64,000 nucleotides of DNA from Bacteroides intestinalis. Lineage in GTDB: Bacteria; Bacteroidota; Bacteroidia; Bacteroidales; Bacteroidaceae. The first letter of the stretch is position 1. Each line of letters opens with the position of its first letter. The stretch covers positions 9,195 through 73,194 of the forward strand of contig NZ_QRZF01000026.1 of the NCBI RefSeq assembly GCF_003464595.1, written 5' to 3'. Below the pieces are notes generated by a model. The model saw nothing but the letters and a program-made list of their open reading frames with translations, did no database searches and was not told the origin of the DNA. This document shows positions 61,831 through 64,000 of the stretch, piece by piece. Made by a program: the position numbers and the translations under genes.

Positions 61831-63063
61831 ATGGTTTTAAATTACATTTGGGTAGCATTCTTTGTAATTGCTTTCATTGTGGCACTCATCAAACTTCTGT
61901 TTATGGGCAACACTGAAATCTTTACGGAGCTGGTCAACTCTACATTTACTTCCTCAAAAACGGCTTTCGAAATATCTTTGGGGTTGACTGGTATTCTTTC
62001 ACTCTGGCTGGGTATTATGAAGATTGGCGAGCAAAGTGGTATGATTAATGCGTTATCCCGCTGGTTAAGCCCTGTTTTCTGTCGCCTCTTCCCCGAAATA
62101 CCGAAAGGACATCCTGCTATGGGTTCTATCTTTATGAACCTGTCAGCCAATATGCTGGGGCTCGATAATGCTGCTACCCCAATGGGATTGAAAGCTATGA
62201 AAGAACTGCAAGAATTGAACCCCCAAAAGGATACGGCGACTAATCCAATGGTTATGTTCCTGGTGCTCAACACTTCCGGACTGATACTAATTCCAATCAG
62301 CATTATGATGTATCGTGCACAGATGGGTGCTACACAACCTACTGATATATTTATACCAATACTGATAACATCTGCTATCTCTACTCTTGTAGGAGTAATT
62401 GCGGTTAGTATCGCACAGCGCATTAATCTTATTAATAAGCCTATCCTTATCCTCATTGGTTGTATCAGCCTTTTCTTTGCCGGATTGATTTACCTGTTTA
62501 TGCGACTCGGTCGGGAAGAAATCGGCACATATTCCACATTGATTGCCAACATTATTTTATTCAGTATCATCCTGCTGTTCATTGTATGGGGATTATGGAA
62601 GAAAATAAATGTATATGACGCTTTTGTGGAAGGTGCTAAAGAAGGATTTACCACTGCTGTTCGCATCATTCCCTATTTGGTTGCATTTCTGGTGGGTATT
62701 GCCGTATTCCGAACTTCCGGTGCAATGGATATGTTAGTAAGTGGCATCGGCTATGTAGTGGGATTGTTCGGTGTAGATACCAGTTTTGTAGGTGCTTTAC
62801 CAACTGCACTGATGAAATCGCTGAGTGGTAGTGGGGCCAACGGATTAATGATCGATACCATGAAAGAATATGGGGCGGACTCCTTCGTAGGGCGTATGAG
62901 CTGTGTAGCCCGTGGTGCCTCAGACACTACGTTTTATATTCTGGCAGTGTATTTCGGCAGTGTAGGTATCACCAAGACACGCAATGCTGTCACCTGCGGA
63001 CTGATAGCGGACTTGGCAGGTATCCTTGCCGCCATCATCATCAGTTACATGTTCTTCTTTTGA
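61831..63063 (+). CDS. Nucleoside-recognition-domain membrane protein (fused SpmA/SpmB type)
   Basis: This 410-aa inner-membrane protein has two copies of the Gate/nucleoside-recognition domain: N-terminal SpmA-like (MNLSANMLGLDNAATPMGLKAM near 103-124) and C-terminal SpmB-like (PTALMKSLSGSGANGLM near 326-342). SpmA and SpmB are separate proteins in Bacillus; Bacteroides has them fused. The function outside spore formers is unknown; transport of a small molecule is assumed. An inverted-repeat operator lies before the promoter. ybeY follows after heptad repeats. Confidence 0.88.
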   Translation: MVLNYIWVAFFVIAFIVALIKLLFMGNTEIFTELVNSTFTSSKTAFEISLGLTGILSLWLGIMKIGEQSGMINALSRWLSPVFCRLFPEIPKGHPAMGSIFMNLSANMLGLDNAATPMGLKAMKELQELNPQKDTATNPMVMFLVLNTSGLILIPISIMMYRAQMGATQPTDIFIPILITSAISTLVGVIAVSIAQRINLINKPILILIGCISLFFAGLIYLFMRLGREEIGTYSTLIANIILFSIILLFIVWGLWKKINVYDAFVEGAKEGFTTAVRIIPYLVAFLVGIAVFRTSGAMDMLVSGIGYVVGLFGVDTSFVGALPTALMKSLSGSGANGLMIDTMKEYGADSFVGRMSCVARGASDTTFYILAVYFGSVGITKTRNAVTCGLIADLAGILAAIIISYMFFF

Positions 63064-63084
63064 TTTTTAATTCTTAATTTTTAA
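63064..63084 (+). repeat. Heptad repeat between stop and start codons
   Basis: Three exact 7-mers, TTTTTAA, TTCTTAA and TTTTTAA, fill the gap between the stop of the preceding gene and the ybeY start (63090). Each carries a TAA, so stops occur in all three frames. Confidence 0.8.
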
Positions 63085-63089
63085 TTGAT

Positions 63090-63500
63090 ATGGTTTCTTA
63101 TCAGACAGACGGTGTAGAAATGCCCGCCATCAAAAAAAGCAAAACAACGGAATGGATTAAGGCCGTTGCTGCAACTTATGAAAAAAGAGTCGGTGAAATC
63201 GCCTATATTTTCTGTTCCGATGAAAAGATACTTGAGGTAAATCGTCAATATCTGCAACATGACTATTACACAGATATTATTACCTTTGACTATTGTGAAG
63301 GCAATCGTCTTAGTGGAGATTTATTTATTAGCCTTGATACGGTACGCACAAATGCGGAACAGTTCGGCAGTGATTACGAAACAGAGCTACATCGCGTTAT
63401 TATTCATGGCATATTGCACCTATGCGGGATTAATGATAAAGGTCCGGGAGAACGGGAAATAATGGAAGAGGCAGAAAACAAGGCACTGGTTATGCGATAA
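63090..63500 (+). CDS. ybeY: rRNA maturation endoribonuclease YbeY
   Basis: YbeY takes part in 16S rRNA 3' end processing and ribosome quality control. This 136-aa protein has the family core HGILHLCGINDKG, with two zinc His intact; the third His of the E. coli motif (HGTLHLxGYDH) is replaced by Asp or Lys, as seen in other Bacteroides as far as I recall. The length is slightly short compared with about 155 aa. It follows the nucleoside-gate gene after 26 nt and ends at a strong terminator. Confidence 0.93.
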   Translation: MVSYQTDGVEMPAIKKSKTTEWIKAVAATYEKRVGEIAYIFCSDEKILEVNRQYLQHDYYTDIITFDYCEGNRLSGDLFISLDTVRTNAEQFGSDYETELHRVIIHGILHLCGINDKGPGEREIMEEAENKALVMR

Positions 63501-63536
63501 AAAGATCAAGATAGTATCCTTGTATAAGGATATAAT

Positions 63537-63596
63537 ATAAAAAGCATCTCCGTTTAATCAAAATACATTATCTGATTAAACGGAGATGCTTTTTAT
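63537..63596. terminator. Bidirectional terminator with a 24-bp perfect stem
   Basis: Arms 63537-63560 and 63573-63596 are perfectly complementary with a 12-nt loop, rich in A on one side and T on the other. It serves both ybeY and the converging gene on the minus strand. Confidence 0.88.
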
Positions 63597-63610
63597 ATTG
63601 AATCCATATT

Positions 63611-64000
63611 CTATTTCAATAAGAACTTCTCTGCACGTCCCGGTGAAAAGAGTTCCCACAATGAGGCAACCGTCCAACCCGGAGCAAAGATATCATTGTA
63701 ATATCCCTTACCATTACGACCGTAATCCCAGTTAGTGTGTTGGACAACCTCAGGGTAATAACCGACTTTGGCAACACCACACATATGACCTTCATAAGGA
63801 AGCAGTTGACGCATGGAAGTGGAAATAACCTCAGCAAAATCAGAGAAACGAGGCTCGTTGTACTCCTTAGAAAGCCAATGTAACACATCAGCAAATTCGA
63901 AGATAAATACATCAATATGATTATTCTCAACCGAAACATTACCCCAGCCACGCGTCTTCAAACCGATATCACCCAACATCTGACCTTCGGCAAAGGGAAC
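63611..64000 (-). CDS. C-terminal part of an unidentified enzyme-like protein (5' part outside window)
   Basis: The frame enters at the right edge and ends with TAG at 63611-63613, giving 129 visible residues. Visible segments include TRGWGNVSVENNHIDVFIFE, LHWLSKEYNEPRFSDFAEV and DYGRNGKGYYNDIFAPGWTV. The helical, aromatic-rich character and the trailing SLWELFSPGRAE could fit a glycan-processing enzyme with an alpha/alpha barrel, but I do not recognise the family. It may belong to another polysaccharide locus to the right. A methionine at 63979 is internal. Confidence 0.6.
   Translation of the reverse strand, partial: VPFAEGQMLGDIGLKTRGWGNVSVENNHIDVFIFEFADVLHWLSKEYNEPRFSDFAEVISTSMRQLLPYEGHMCGVAKVGYYPEVVQHTNWDYGRNGKGYYNDIFAPGWTVASLWELFSPGRAEKFLLK

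Noticed and set aside
1..64000. tRNA, rRNA, insertion sequences, integrases, attachment sites
   Set aside because: No cloverleaf-like sequence, rRNA stretch, transposase or recombinase gene was recognised by eye; a tRNAscan or ISfinder run would be needed to exclude them fully.

Overview
The window looks like chromosomal DNA of a gut Bacteroides (phylum Bacteroidota). The evidence is SusC/SusD pairs with hybrid two-component regulation, S46 and M16 peptidases, DUF6266 proteins, and Bacteroides-type -7 boxes (TAnnTTTG) 20-60 nt ahead of many genes with no strong Shine-Dalgarno sequences. The species cannot be fixed from the sequence alone. I saw no rRNA, tRNA, IS element, integrase or CRISPR array.

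Layout: 0-7 kb is a small polysaccharide cluster on the minus strand (GH30-GH5-GH3, with a TPR/HTH membrane regulator upstream), which is unusual in having no SusCD pair. At 7-18 kb are a DUF5009 acyltransferase-like membrane protein, queH, two unrelated AAA ATPases, a DUF6266 protein behind a repeat-rich non-coding region, a phosphodiesterase, an M16 protease, an overlapping SIS/PfkB pair and a tyrosine-phosphatase-like lipoprotein. At 18-21 kb are a DEAD-box helicase with a DbpA-type RNA-binding domain and an EamA transporter. At 21-25 kb is a compact peroxide regulon (dps divergent from oxyR, then ahpC and ahpF) with two OxyR-like operators I could identify. At 25-29 kb are a second TPR/HTH regulator and a lone outer-membrane receptor.

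At 29-37 kb a minus-strand gene run contains, in transcription order, an SMC/OLD-like ATPase, a TOPRIM protein, ruvB, a polysaccharide flippase, DUF389 and an S46 dipeptidyl peptidase. The first two form a tightly coupled ATPase-TOPRIM pair like the split OLD-family anti-phage systems; this is my best candidate for an undescribed system. A second DUF6266 gene lies divergently upstream, and its promoter shares a 26-bp element, at the same spacing, with the first DUF6266 gene.

At 39-62 kb is a large polysaccharide-utilisation locus: three GH43-like beta-propeller enzymes, an aldose 1-epimerase, a previously easy-to-miss 38-aa peptide gene, a 1344-aa hybrid two-component sensor, SusE-like/SusD/SusC and an IPT/NHL lipoprotein. 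It is flanked by a TPR histidine kinase and a CE20-type esterase. The surface proteins would bind and import oligosaccharides, the GH43-like enzymes and epimerase would process them, and the hybrid sensor would induce the locus. The substrate is not decided by the sequence; arabinose- or xylose-containing glycans fit best. The window ends with a SpmA/SpmB-type transporter-like protein, ybeY and the 3' part of an unidentified gene.

Non-coding DNA is rich in structure: 33-bp-spaced iterons, 11-bp pyrimidine repeats, 7-bp repeats next to start codons, and several very long hairpins.
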